Shown in pieces: positions 1-8,123 of a stretch of DNA of 64,000 nt. The notes beneath the pieces are model-generated. The model was not told the origin of the DNA, ran no database searches, and was given only the letters and a program-made list of their open reading frames with translations. The DNA is taken from assembly GCF_003122205.1 (NCBI RefSeq), contig NZ_QEYE01000001.1:124001-188000 (forward strand), in the 5' to 3' direction. Each line of letters begins with the position of its first letter. The first letter of the stretch is position 1. Source of the stretch: Maritimibacter sp. 55A14. Lineage in GTDB: Bacteria; Pseudomonadota; Alphaproteobacteria; Rhodobacterales; Rhodobacteraceae. The position numbers and the translations under genes are program-made.

Positions 1-843
1 CTGACCTTCGCGCGCTTCTATGCCGAGATGGACCGCAACCGCGCCCGTCTCCGCGCCGCGCGCGCCGAGATTGCCACCGGCGCGATCTCCGGCGCGGTCG
101 GCACCTTCGCCAATATCGACCCCGCGGTCGAGGCGCATGTCTGCGCGCAGATGGGCCTCGCGCCCGAGCCGATCTCCACCCAGGTCATCCCGCGCGACCG
201 GCACGCCGCCTTCTTCGCCACGCTGGGCGTGATCGCGAGTTCCATCGAGAATGTCGCCATCGAGATCCGCCACATGCAGCGCACCGAGGTGCTGGAGGCG
301 GAGGAGTTTTTCTCCAAGGGGCAGAAAGGCTCTTCGGCGATGCCCCACAAACGCAACCCGGTGCTGACCGAGAACCTCACCGGGCTCGCCCGGCTGGTGC
401 GCATGGCGGTGGTGCCCGCGATGGAGAATGTGGCGCTCTGGCACGAGCGCGACATCTCGCACAGTTCGGTGGAGCGCAATATCGGCCCCGATACCACGGT
501 GACGCTGGATTTCGCCCTGGCCCGGCTGACCCAGGTGGTGGAAAAGCTGGTGATCTATCCCGAACACATGACCCGAAACATGAACAAGTTCCGCGGCCTG
601 GTGCATTCCCAGCGCGTTCTGCTGGCGCTGACCCAAAAGGGCGTGAGCCGCGAGGACGCCTATCGCCTCGTGCAGCGCAACGCGATGAAAGTCTGGGAAG
701 AGGGCCGCGATTTCATGACCGAGCTCAAGGCCGACCCGGACGTGACGGCAGCGCTGAGTGCGGAGGAGATCGAGGACAAGTTCGACCTCGGCTACCACAC
801 CAAGCATGTGGACACGATTTTCGCCCGCGTCTTCGGCGACTGA
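1..843 (+). CDS. purB: Adenylosuccinate lyase, 5'-truncated by the window edge
   Basis: PurB removes fumarate from SAICAR and from adenylosuccinate in cytosolic purine synthesis. The reading frame is open from base 1, so the N-terminal part (roughly the first third of a protein that is usually about 430 residues) lies outside the window. The fumarase/aspartase superfamily signature GSSAMPHKRNP is seen at about residue 111 of the visible part, with the catalytic serine in its SS pair, and the active-site HERDISHSS segment follows. The stop is at 841-843. purC-purS-purQ lie downstream beyond the oppositely oriented zeta-inhibitor gene. The identification is firm; only the start is missing. Confidence 0.95.
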   Translation: MTFARFYAEMDRNRARLRAARAEIATGAISGAVGTFANIDPAVEAHVCAQMGLAPEPISTQVIPRDRHAAFFATLGVIASSIENVAIEIRHMQRTEVLEAEEFFSKGQKGSSAMPHKRNPVLTENLTGLARLVRMAVVPAMENVALWHERDISHSSVERNIGPDTTVTLDFALARLTQVVEKLVIYPEHMTRNMNKFRGLVHSQRVLLALTQKGVSREDAYRLVQRNAMKVWEEGRDFMTELKADPDVTAALSAEEIEDKFDLGYHTKHVDTIFARVFGD

Positions 844-848
844 AATCG

Positions 849-1007
849 CGCGCCTTCGGCGCAAGTCCTTGCTTTGCGCCCGCCCACGGCGGCCGCGGTG
901 CCTCCGGCGGGGATACTTGGAGCAAGAAGAAATGGCGCGCGCCCATTCTTCTTGCAGGACATATCCCAAGGGGCCGCTCCGCCAGGGGCGGCGGGGGCAG
1001 CGCCCCC
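849..1007. repeat. Intergenic hairpin repeat, copy 1
   Basis: This stretch between the convergent purB and zeta-inhibitor genes resembles the sequence at 60166-60328 over its whole length. Shared blocks in the same order are a GGCGCAA/TTTGCGCC small hairpin, CGGTGCCTCCGGCGGGGATA, TTGGAGCAAGAAGAA with its facing TTCTTCTTGC arm, and a final GGGGGCAGCGCCCCC stem. In this copy the long central stem is degenerate in the middle. The hairpins and convergent setting suggest a two-way transcription end, which is inference. Confidence 0.75.
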
Positions 1008-1029
1008 TGCGGCGCCGGACCGCCCGCGC

Positions 1030-1344
1030 TCAGGCTTCCTTGACGAGTTGCTCCTTGGCCACGAGCATCAGCTCGTCGAGCTTGCCGCGAATCTCGGCCT
1101 CGCTGGCGAGTTCGCCTAGGTCGCCGGCGACCTTGCGGACCACGTCACCGACGCCCGGCTCCTCGAAATCGGCCTTCACCACTTCCTTGGCGTAATTGGC
1201 CGCGTCCTCGCCCGTCTTGCCCAGAAGCTCCGCCGCCCAGAGCCCGAGCAGCTTGTTGCGGCGCGCTTCGGCGCGGAACTGCATTTCCGCATCATGGGCG
1301 AATTTGGACTCGAATGCATTTTCCCGGTCGTCGAATGTGGTCAT
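1030..1344 (-). CDS. F1-ATPase inhibitor zeta subunit-like protein (DUF1476)
   Basis: A 104-residue, charged, all-helical protein beginning [18 protein letters not shown], a start typical of the DUF1476 family. In Paracoccus denitrificans the member of this family is the zeta subunit, which blocks ATP hydrolysis by the F1Fo-ATP synthase through its N-terminal helix; the same cytosolic role is inferred here. The length matches the family. The gene is transcribed away from purC and converges on purB. No ATP synthase genes are in the window, so context neither supports nor contradicts the role. Confidence 0.85.
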   Translation of the reverse strand: MTTFDDRENAFESKFAHDAEMQFRAEARRNKLLGLWAAELLGKTGEDAANYAKEVVKADFEEPGVGDVVRKVAGDLGELASEAEIRGKLDELMLVAKEQLVKEA

Positions 1345-1436
1345 CTCTGTCTCCGCAGGCTTGAGATCGGTCGAACCTAGATATGACCGGCCCCGCGGCG
1401 GCCTGCAAGGGCGGATAGGCGCGCGGGCGCGACTCC

Positions 1437-1465
1437 TTGCCCTGCTCGGGGCTTTGGCCTATAGC
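1437..1465 (+). promoter_or_regulatory. Candidate sigma-70-type promoter for purC
   Basis: TTGCCC at 1437-1442 and TATAGC at 1460-1465 are separated by exactly 17 bases, 55 bases before the purC start. Spacing and the first three bases of each hexamer fit the consensus. It is the best match by eye in the purC/zeta-inhibitor divergent gap. Confidence 0.5.
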
Positions 1466-1519
1466 GCAGGCACACGCGGCCGGCATGCGAATCCCGGCCC
1501 CCTGGCGATTGGAGACCCG

Positions 1520-2281
1520 ATGGCACGCCGCAAGCTCATATACGAAGGCAAGGCGAAGATCCTTTACGAAGGGCCCGAGCCGGGGACCATCGTGCAGTAT
1601 TTCAAGGATGACGCCACAGCTTTCAACGCTGAAAAGAAAGAGGTGATCGAGGGCAAGGGCGTGCTCAACAACCGGCTCTCGGAATTCTTCATGACCGGGC
1701 TCAACGCGATCGGCGTCCCGACCCACTTCATCAAGCGGCTCAACATGCGCGAGCAGCTGGTGCGCGCGGTGGAGATCATCCCGCTGGAGGTGATCGTGCG
1801 CAACGTGGCCGCCGGCTCCATCTCCAAGCGGCTGGGGATCGAGGAGGGCACGCAGTTGCCGCGTCCGATCATCGAGTTCTGCTACAAGGACGACAAGCTG
1901 GGCGACCCGCTGGTTTCGGAGGAACATATCATCGCCTTCGGCTGGGCCAGCCAGCAGGATCTGGACGACATCGTGGCGCTGGCGCTGCGCGTGAACGATT
2001 TCCTCTCCGGCGTTATGCTGGGCGTCGGCATCCGGCTGGTCGATTTCAAGATCGAGATCGGCCGCATCTGGGAGGGCGACTTCCAGCGGCTGGTCGTGGC
2101 CGACGAGATCAGCCCCGACAGTTGCCGGCTGTGGGATATCGAGACCGGGCGCAAGCTCGACAAGGACGTCTTCCGCCGCGATCTGGGCGACCTGGCCGAC
2201 GCCTATACCGAGGTGGCGAAGCGTCTGGGCGTGATGCCCCGCAACAGCAATGTCACCAGCGGCCCGAAACTGGTGCATTGA
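1520..2281 (+). CDS. purC: Phosphoribosylaminoimidazole-succinocarboxamide synthase
   Basis: SAICAR synthetase joins CAIR and aspartate using ATP in purine synthesis. The 253-residue product starts [18 protein letters not shown], the usual PurC N-terminus, and carries the family motifs [12 protein letters not shown] near residue 93 and [10 protein letters not shown] near residue 175, followed by [13 protein letters not shown]. The reading frame stays open upstream to 1196, but the start at 1520 gives the normal family length and follows GGAGA. It heads purC-purS-adh-purQ, with 51 bases before purS. Confidence 0.96.
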   Translation: MARRKLIYEGKAKILYEGPEPGTIVQYFKDDATAFNAEKKEVIEGKGVLNNRLSEFFMTGLNAIGVPTHFIKRLNMREQLVRAVEIIPLEVIVRNVAAGSISKRLGIEEGTQLPRPIIEFCYKDDKLGDPLVSEEHIIAFGWASQQDLDDIVALALRVNDFLSGVMLGVGIRLVDFKIEIGRIWEGDFQRLVVADEISPDSCRLWDIETGRKLDKDVFRRDLGDLADAYTEVAKRLGVMPRNSNVTSGPKLVH

Positions 2282-2332
2282 GCCGCACCGCCAGACTGTC
2301 AGAGCAGGCCGTCGAAACCGGAGAGAGATAGG

Positions 2333-2572
2333 ATGAAGGCACGCGTGCATGTAACCCTGAAAACAGGCGTTCTGGACCCGCAGGGCGAGGCCATCCGCCA
2401 CGCGCTGGGGGCGATGGGCTTTGCCGGGGTGGATGCGGTGCGGCAAGGCAAGCTGATCGAGCTCGATCTGGCCGAGACCGACCCGAAGGCGGCCGAAGAC
2501 CAGGTGCGCGCGATGTGCGAGAAGCTGCTCGCCAACACGGTGATCGAAACCTACACGGTGGAGTTGGAGTAG
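2333..2572 (+). CDS. purS: Phosphoribosylformylglycinamidine synthase subunit PurS
   Basis: This 79-residue protein (MKARVHVTLKTGVLDPQGEA) is the small scaffold subunit of the three-part FGAM synthase (PurS-PurQ-PurL), which converts FGAR to FGAM with glutamine as nitrogen source. The DPQGEAIRHAL segment and the alternating strand-helix pattern match PurS. GGAGAGA stands 8-14 bases before the start. Its partner purQ normally follows directly, but here an alcohol dehydrogenase gene lies between them. purL is not in the window. Confidence 0.93.
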   Translation: MKARVHVTLKTGVLDPQGEAIRHALGAMGFAGVDAVRQGKLIELDLAETDPKAAEDQVRAMCEKLLANTVIETYTVELE

Positions 2573-2576
2573 GCGC

Positions 2577-3620
2577 ATGCGCGCGGCGGTTCTGCAGGCC
2601 TGGCGCGCCGATCTCTCGCTGGAGAGCCTGCCCGATCCGGACTGCCCCCGCGACGGGGTCGTCTTGCGCGTTCTTGCCTGCGGCGTCTGCCGGTCGGACT
2701 GGCATGCCTGGACCGGCGCGGACCCCGATGTCGCCCTGCCCCATGTGCCCGGCCACGAATATTGCGGCGTGGTGGAGGAGACCGGCCCCGAGGTCTCGGC
2801 CTGGCGCCCCGGCGACCGCGTCATCGCGCCTTTCATCCTGGCCTGCGGGCACTGCCCGTCCTGCCAGGCCGGCCACCAGACCACCTGTCCGACCCAGATC
2901 GTGCCCGGCTTCACCTGCCCCGGCGCCTTCGCCGAGCGCATCGCGGTGGCGCGCGCCGACACCAACCTCACTCGCCTGCCCGAGGGCATGGATCCCGCGC
3001 TGGCCGCCAGCCTGGGCTGCCGCGTCACCACCGCCTGGCACGCGCTGACCGACCGCGCGGCGCTGGCGCCCGGCGAATGGCTGGCGGTCTTTGGCGGCGG
3101 CGGCGTGGGCATCTCGGCGCTGCTGCTGGGCCGGGCGCTGGGTGCGCGGGTGGTGGTCGTCGACGTGGTCGAGGAGAAGCTGGGATTTGCCCGCGCGCTG
3201 GGCGCGGATGCGACGGTGAACGCCGCCGACGCCGACGCGGCGGAGGCCGTCCGCGCGCTGACCGGGGGCGGCGCGCATGTGGCGGTGGAGGCGCTGGGCA
3301 TCGCCGCTACCACCACCGCCGCGATGCGGTCGCTGCGCAAGCTGGGGCGCATGGTCCAGATCGGCATGCCCGCGGGCGAGCACGCCTCCATGACGCTGCC
3401 GATGGATGTGCTCTATTCCGGCCAGCTCGCGCTATTCGGTACCCGCGGCATGCCCGCGCGCCGCTATCCCGGCCTGCTGAGCCTGATCGAGGCCGGCCAT
3501 GTCGATCTCGCACCCCTGATTGCGCGCCGGGTGCGCCTGTCGGACGCCACCACGGAGTTGCGCGCCTTCGATGGCCCGGCCCCGCCGGGCGTTGCCGTCA
3601 TCACCGATTTCGCCGCCTGA
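2577..3620 (+). CDS. Zinc-dependent alcohol dehydrogenase (medium-chain family)
   Basis: A 347-residue cytosolic NAD(P)-dependent medium-chain dehydrogenase. The likely catalytic zinc ligands are Cys38 (CGVCRSD) and His60-Glu61 (VPGHEYCG). A complete structural zinc site is present at Cys90, Cys93, Cys96 and Cys104. The Rossmann dinucleotide loop GGGGVG lies near residue 170. The substrate cannot be read from the sequence. It starts 4 bases after the purS stop and ends 16 bases before purQ, so it should be co-transcribed with the purine genes, although no purine step uses such an enzyme. Codon use looks like that of its neighbours, so a recent arrival is not obvious. Confidence 0.9.
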   Translation: MRAAVLQAWRADLSLESLPDPDCPRDGVVLRVLACGVCRSDWHAWTGADPDVALPHVPGHEYCGVVEETGPEVSAWRPGDRVIAPFILACGHCPSCQAGHQTTCPTQIVPGFTCPGAFAERIAVARADTNLTRLPEGMDPALAASLGCRVTTAWHALTDRAALAPGEWLAVFGGGGVGISALLLGRALGARVVVVDVVEEKLGFARALGADATVNAADADAAEAVRALTGGGAHVAVEALGIAATTTAAMRSLRKLGRMVQIGMPAGEHASMTLPMDVLYSGQLALFGTRGMPARRYPGLLSLIEAGHVDLAPLIARRVRLSDATTELRAFDGPAPPGVAVITDFAA

Positions 3621-3636
3621 ACGAGGAGCCCGCCCC

Positions 3637-4308
3637 ATGAAATCCGCCGTCATCGTCTTTCCCGGCTCCAATTGCGACCGCGATCTCGCCGTGGCCTTCG
3701 AGCAGGCCGGCGGCCGGCCCGCGCAGATGGTCTGGCACAAGGAGACCAGCCTGCCGGCGGGGCTCGACATCGTGGGCATTCCGGGCGGCTTTTCCTTCGG
3801 GGACTACCTGCGCTGCGGCGCGATCGCGGCGCGCTCGCCGATCTGCCGCGCGGTGGTCGACTTCGCCAAACGCGGCGGGCTGGTGCTGGGCATCTGCAAC
3901 GGCTTCCAGGTGCTGACCGAAACCGGGCTGCTTCCGGGCGCGCTGCTGCGCAATGCCAATCTGAAGTATATCTGCAAGGACGTTGATCTTACGGTGGAAA
4001 CAACGGACAGCCCCTTCACCCGCGGCTACCGAAAGGGCCAGGGCATCCGCATCCCCATCGCCCATCACGACGGCAATTACGCCGCCGATGCGGCGCTGCT
4101 CGGCCGGCTCGACGCGGAGGACCGCGTGGCCTTCCGCTATGTCGACAACCCCAACGGGTCGGCGGGCGACATCGCGGGCGTGCTGTCGGAAAACCGGCGC
4201 GTGCTGGGCATGATGCCGCATCCCGAACGGCTGGCCGATGCGGCGCTGGGTGGCACCGACGGGGCGGCGCTCTTCGCCGGGCTGGCGGAGGCGTTCGCGC
4301 CCGCCTGA
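3637..4308 (+). CDS. purQ: Phosphoribosylformylglycinamidine synthase subunit PurQ (glutaminase)
   Basis: PurQ is the class I glutamine amidotransferase subunit that feeds ammonia to PurL. The 223-residue product shows [12 protein letters not shown] at the N-terminus, the nucleophile Cys87 in GICNGFQ, and the His-Glu pair in MMPHPERL near residue 195. The frame is open back to 3520 inside the dehydrogenase gene. The start at 3637 fits family N-termini and follows GAGGAG at 3623-3628. Confidence 0.95.
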   Translation: MKSAVIVFPGSNCDRDLAVAFEQAGGRPAQMVWHKETSLPAGLDIVGIPGGFSFGDYLRCGAIAARSPICRAVVDFAKRGGLVLGICNGFQVLTETGLLPGALLRNANLKYICKDVDLTVETTDSPFTRGYRKGQGIRIPIAHHDGNYAADAALLGRLDAEDRVAFRYVDNPNGSAGDIAGVLSENRRVLGMMPHPERLADAALGGTDGAALFAGLAEAFAPA

Positions 4309-4390
4309 GCCCGCCCCGCATAGGCGGCGTTTCGCGCAGGCGCGCGCGGCTTCGCTTGAGCCCCCGCCCCGGCGGGCCTAATGTTCCTGC

Positions 4391-6151
4391 ATGTCGCACA
4401 GGCCGGATCCAGATATTCCGCGCATGACATCGCCCCGCCTGATGCGCGTGGTGGTGCTGTTTTTCGTCGTCGTGGCGATCAGCGTGGTCTGGGTCTCCAA
4501 CCGGCTGCTGACCGAGCGTTTCACCGAGTCCACCAAGACCCGCGCGGAGCTGCGGCTGGCGCTCTATTCGGGTTCGATCGTCAGCGAGTTGCAGCGCAAT
4601 TCGGCGGTGCCACTATTGCTGGCGCGCGATCCAGTGATGATCGCGGCGCTGAATTCCGGGGATTACTCGGCCACCTCGCAGCGCCTGATCTCATACCAGA
4701 AGGAGATCGGCGCGGCCTCGATGATGCTGCTCGACGGCGACGGGCGCACCGTGGCGGCCACCGATCGGCAAAAACTGGGCAGCCAGCACCGCAACGCCAA
4801 TTACTTCGTCAACGCGGTGCGCACCAATGACACGGTCTTCACCACCTCCGAGATGGAGACCGGCGCGACCGAGTTCAATTTCTCCCGCCGCGTGACCAGC
4901 GAGAAGCAGGGCATCGGCGTGATTGTCGTGAAGGTCGATCTGGCCAAGCTGGAGCAAAGCTGGATCGGCACGTCCGAGGCGGTTCTGGTGAGCGACAGCG
5001 AAGGCCGCATCCTGCTGGCGACCGAGCCGCAATGGCGGGGTCGCCCGGTGCAGGAGGCGCTGGCCGCGCGCCCCGCGCCCTCGGCCATCGAACGCGCGAT
5101 CCAGGCCACAGCGGACTGGAGCCAGACACCGGCGGATGCCTATCTGAAGGGTCAGGCGGTGCTGCGGACCGAAAGCCGCATACCGTTCCGCGGCTGGCGG
5201 CTGATCTCCTTCACCACCTATGCCTCCGTGCGGGAGCGGGTGAACGGCGTGCTGGCGATGGAAATCATGGGCTTTGCGATCCTTCTGGCGCTGATCTTCT
5301 ACGTCCTGTCGCGGCGGGCCCGCAGCCAGTCTGTTCAGTTCCAGCGCGAGTCAATCGAGCTGCGGCGGCTCAATTCCCGGCTGCAGCGGGAGATTGCTGA
5401 GCGCGAGAAGGTCCAGCGCAATCTTCAGGTGGCCGAACAGACACTGGCGCAAAGTTCCAAGCTTGCCGCGCTGGGGGAGATGTCGGCCTCGGTCAGCCAT
5501 GAGCTCAACCAGCCGCTCGCCGCGATGAAGACCTATCTGGCGGGCGCCAAGCTACTGCTTCAGCGCCACCGCCCGGAGGAGGCGCTGTCGAGCTTCCAGC
5601 GCATCGACGACCTGATCGAGCGGATGGGCGCGATCACCCGGCAACTCAAGTCCTATGCCCGCAAGGGGACCGAGGATTTCGCCCCCATCGACCTGCGCAA
5701 GTCGGTCGGCGCGGCGCTCACGATGATGGAGCCGCAGCTCAACAAGATGAAGGTCGAGATCACCACCACCCTGCCCAAGGAGCCGGTGATGATCGAGGCC
5801 GACCGGATCCGGCTGGAACAGGTCATCATCAACCTGCTGCGCAACGCGCTCGACGCGATGAAGGACCAGGACGACCGGCAGCTTGACATCCTGCTCAGCA
5901 AGGGCGAGACGGCGATGCTTACGATCCGTGACAACGGCCACGGGATCGAGGATATCGACGCGCTCTTCGAGCCCTTCTATACCACCAAGGCGCCGGGAGA
6001 GGGCGTCGGGCTGGGCCTGGCGATCTCGACCGGCATCATCAAGGATTTCGGCGGCCGGCTGACCGGGCGCAACGGGGCCGACGGCGGCGCGGTCTTCGAG
6101 GTGCAGCTCCCGCTGAAGAAACAGGACGATGACATGCGCGCCGCGGAATAG
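4391..6151 (+). CDS. dctB: DctB-like sensor histidine kinase
   Basis: A 586-residue inner-membrane kinase. A first membrane helix lies at about 18-38 and a second at about 290-310, enclosing a periplasmic sensor region of about 250 residues of the Cache type seen in DctB. A coiled-coil stretch follows. The HisKA box is SVSHELNQPLAAMKTY with the phospho-accepting His near residue 370, and the ATPase N, G1 and G2 boxes are NLLRNALDA, DNGHGI and GVGLGLAIS. DctB proteins sense C4-dicarboxylates; that specificity is inferred from architecture. The response regulator follows 8 bases later. A second Met lies 11 codons inside and could be the true start. Confidence 0.85.
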   Translation: MSHRPDPDIPRMTSPRLMRVVVLFFVVVAISVVWVSNRLLTERFTESTKTRAELRLALYSGSIVSELQRNSAVPLLLARDPVMIAALNSGDYSATSQRLISYQKEIGAASMMLLDGDGRTVAATDRQKLGSQHRNANYFVNAVRTNDTVFTTSEMETGATEFNFSRRVTSEKQGIGVIVVKVDLAKLEQSWIGTSEAVLVSDSEGRILLATEPQWRGRPVQEALAARPAPSAIERAIQATADWSQTPADAYLKGQAVLRTESRIPFRGWRLISFTTYASVRERVNGVLAMEIMGFAILLALIFYVLSRRARSQSVQFQRESIELRRLNSRLQREIAEREKVQRNLQVAEQTLAQSSKLAALGEMSASVSHELNQPLAAMKTYLAGAKLLLQRHRPEEALSSFQRIDDLIERMGAITRQLKSYARKGTEDFAPIDLRKSVGAALTMMEPQLNKMKVEITTTLPKEPVMIEADRIRLEQVIINLLRNALDAMKDQDDRQLDILLSKGETAMLTIRDNGHGIEDIDALFEPFYTTKAPGEGVGLGLAISTGIIKDFGGRLTGRNGADGGAVFEVQLPLKKQDDDMRAAE

Positions 6152-6159
6152 GACCGATC

Positions 6160-7491
6160 ATGCAGGATACGATGAAAATAGCGATCGTCGACGACGAACA
6201 GGACATGCGCCAATCCATCAGCCAGTGGCTCGCGCTGTCTGGCTACGAGACCGAAACCTATGCCTCGGCGGAGGATGCGCTCAAGGCCATTGGCCCGGAT
6301 TTCCCCGGTATCGTGGTCAGCGACATCAAGATGCCCGGCATGGGCGGAATGACCTTCCTCAAGAAGCTGATGAACATGGACAGTGCCCTGCCGGTGATCA
6401 TGATCACCGGGCATGGCGATGTGCCGATGGCCGTGGAGGCGATGCAGATGGGCGCCTACGACTTCATGGAAAAGCCCTTCAACCCCGACCGGATGACCGA
6501 TCTGGCCAAGCGCGCCGTCCAGGCGCGGCGGCTGACGATGGACAACCGCGCCCTGCGTCGCGAGCTGTCGGACGGCACCGTGCTGATCCGCAAGCTGGTG
6601 GGCACCAGCGCGGTGATGGAACGGCTGCGCGAGGACATCCTGGATCTGGCTCAGGCCGACGGCCATGTGCTGATCGACGGCGAGACCGGCACCGGCAAGA
6701 GCCTGGTGGCGCACGCGCTGCATGCCTGCGGTCCGCGGGCGGGCAAGAAATTCCTGACGATAAGCTGCGCCGCCTATTCCGACGAGGAACTGGCGGCCAA
6801 GATATTCGGCCCGATCGACGAAGGCACCGCCCTGCCGCTGGTGGAGGAGGCGCGCGGCGCGACGCTCTGCCTGGAGGATGTCGAGGCGCTCTCGCCCACG
6901 TTGCAGGCCCGGCTGCTGACGCTCATCAACGATCAGGCGGACATCCCGGAAGTGCGTGTCGTGGCGATCTGCAACCATCATGAGCAGGACCGGAGCTGCG
7001 AGGACGCGCTTCGCCCGGACCTCTACTACCGGCTGGCGGCGATGAAGGTGGTGATCCCGCCGCTGCGCACACGTGGCGAGGACATTCTGACGCTCTTCAA
7101 CCGCTTCGCGGAGCAATTCGCCGAGGAATACGGCTGCCCCGCCCCGCAGGTCGCCGCCAAGGAGGCCGCGCAGCTTCTCCAGGCGCCCTGGCCGGGCAAT
7201 GTGCGCCAGCTCATCAACATCGCCGAGCGCGCGGTACTGCAAAGCCGGCGCGGATCAGGCTCCATCGTCAGCCTGCTGCTCGACGACACCACGGATATGA
7301 GCCACGCGATCTCCACCGAGGGCAAGCCGTTGAAGGAATATGTCGAGGCGTTCGAGCGGATGCTGATCGACAACACCATGCGCCGCCACAAGGGCTCCAT
7401 CGCGGCGGTGATGGAGGAGCTGAGCCTGCCGCGCCGCACACTGAACGAGAAGATGGCCAAATACGGGCTGAGCCGGTCGGACTACCTCTGA
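6160..7491 (+). CDS. dctD: DctD-like response regulator lacking the GAFTGA loop
   Basis: 443 residues in NtrC-family order: receiver domain (phospho-acceptor Asp55 in VVSDIKMPG), AAA+ domain (Walker A GETGTGKS at 174-181) and a C-terminal Fis-type helix-turn-helix (GSIAAVMEELSLPRRTLNEK). Oddly, the segment that should carry GAFTGA, the loop that contacts sigma-54, reads IFGPIDEGTALPLVEEARGA, roughly ten residues shorter and without the motif. Walker B reads LCLED instead of LFLDE. RPDLYYRLA and WPGNVRQL further on are normal. Activation of sigma-54 promoters is therefore doubtful. It pairs with the kinase 8 bases upstream, and its last codons overlap the convergent MarR gene. Confidence 0.85.
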   Translation: MQDTMKIAIVDDEQDMRQSISQWLALSGYETETYASAEDALKAIGPDFPGIVVSDIKMPGMGGMTFLKKLMNMDSALPVIMITGHGDVPMAVEAMQMGAYDFMEKPFNPDRMTDLAKRAVQARRLTMDNRALRRELSDGTVLIRKLVGTSAVMERLREDILDLAQADGHVLIDGETGTGKSLVAHALHACGPRAGKKFLTISCAAYSDEELAAKIFGPIDEGTALPLVEEARGATLCLEDVEALSPTLQARLLTLINDQADIPEVRVVAICNHHEQDRSCEDALRPDLYYRLAAMKVVIPPLRTRGEDILTLFNRFAEQFAEEYGCPAPQVAAKEAAQLLQAPWPGNVRQLINIAERAVLQSRRGSGSIVSLLLDDTTDMSHAISTEGKPLKEYVEAFERMLIDNTMRRHKGSIAAVMEELSLPRRTLNEKMAKYGLSRSDYL

Positions 7492-7961
7492 CCGGCCGTG
7501 TCGCCGGGTGGCAGGACCAGCGGCGCACGGCTGAGCGCGTTGCCCCGGTCGGCGGCCTTGGCGGCGAGGCGCAGGAACTCGGCCCGCTCGGCAGGGTCGA
7601 GCCCGACCAGGATCTCGTCCTGCAGTTCCTCCACCACCGGGGCGGCCGCGGCCAGCAGCGCGCGGCCCGCCGGCGTCAGCGTGAGCGCGCGCGCGCGCCG
7701 GTCGCTGGCGGAGACAGCGCGGCGCACCAGCCCCTTGGCGGCCAGGCGATCGGTCACACCGCCGATCGTCGCGCGGTCATAGGCGATGAGCCCCGCCAGG
7801 CTGGCCTGGTCCAGCCCCGGATGGCGCTCCACTGCGCGTAGGGCGGCGAATTGCACCGCGGTCATATCCCAGCCATGCGCGCGCATCCGGTCCTGGAAGA
7901 CCGAGGTAGAGATCTGGTTGAGCCGCCGGATCAGATGGCCCGGCATCAGATGGATGTCCAT
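7482..7961 (-). CDS. MarR-family transcriptional regulator
   Basis: A 159-residue MarR-type winged-helix protein. Helix-turn-helix and wing are recognisable in SLAGLIAYDRATIGGVTDRL followed by RRAVSASDRRARALTLTPAG, whose DxR wing motif is characteristic. It is divergent from the gentisate operon, so it probably represses that operon and releases on binding an aromatic acid; this is inference from position. AAGGGG precedes the start. The 3' end overlaps the last 10 bases of the convergent dctD-like gene. Confidence 0.85.
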   Translation of the reverse strand: MDIHLMPGHLIRRLNQISTSVFQDRMRAHGWDMTAVQFAALRAVERHPGLDQASLAGLIAYDRATIGGVTDRLAAKGLVRRAVSASDRRARALTLTPAGRALLAAAAPVVEELQDEILVGLDPAERAEFLRLAAKAADRGNALSRAPLVLPPGDTAGQR

Positions 7962-8010
7962 GTTACGCCCCTTCTGCCGTGCGCCGCGCGCGCCCGGCTG
8001 ACAGAGCCGA

Positions 8011-8056
8011 TTGACAGGCCACGCGTAAGTGTATTACCTCCATTGATAAGTATACT
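8011..8056. promoter_or_regulatory. Probable promoter and MarR operator of the gentisate operon
   Basis: In the divergent MarR/monooxygenase gap, TTGACA lies at 8011-8016. Two TAAGTRTA direct repeats lie at 8026-8033 and 8047-8054, 21 bases (two helical turns) apart. The second includes the perfect palindrome AGTATACT at 8049-8056. This AT-richer patch in GC-rich DNA is a good candidate for the regulator's binding site. The exact -10 box is unclear (TATTAC at 15 bases, or further down). Confidence 0.45.
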
Positions 8057-8084
8057 GCGCATTTCTGGCAATGGGGGAGTTTCC

Positions 8085-8123
8085 ATGAATCGCACGACGC
8101 CCCGCCGGACCACCCCGGCATGA
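8085..8123 (+). CDS. Possible 12-codon leader peptide overlapping the monooxygenase start
   Basis: ATG at 8085 opens MNRTTPRRTTPA and stops at 8121-8123, where the stop overlaps the ATG of the monooxygenase (ATGA). The strong ribosome-binding stretch GGGGGAG at 8073-8079 is placed correctly for this mini-ORF and not for the monooxygenase, whose own start lacks a comparable site. Translation of the downstream gene would then depend on termination-reinitiation. Whether the peptide has any role is unknown. Confidence 0.4.
   Translation: MNRTTPRRTTPA

Noticed and set aside
1292-3391. A 699-codon minus-strand frame across purC, purS and the dehydrogenase gene
   Set aside because: It is antisense to three genes with clear family motifs and its translation is low-complexity.
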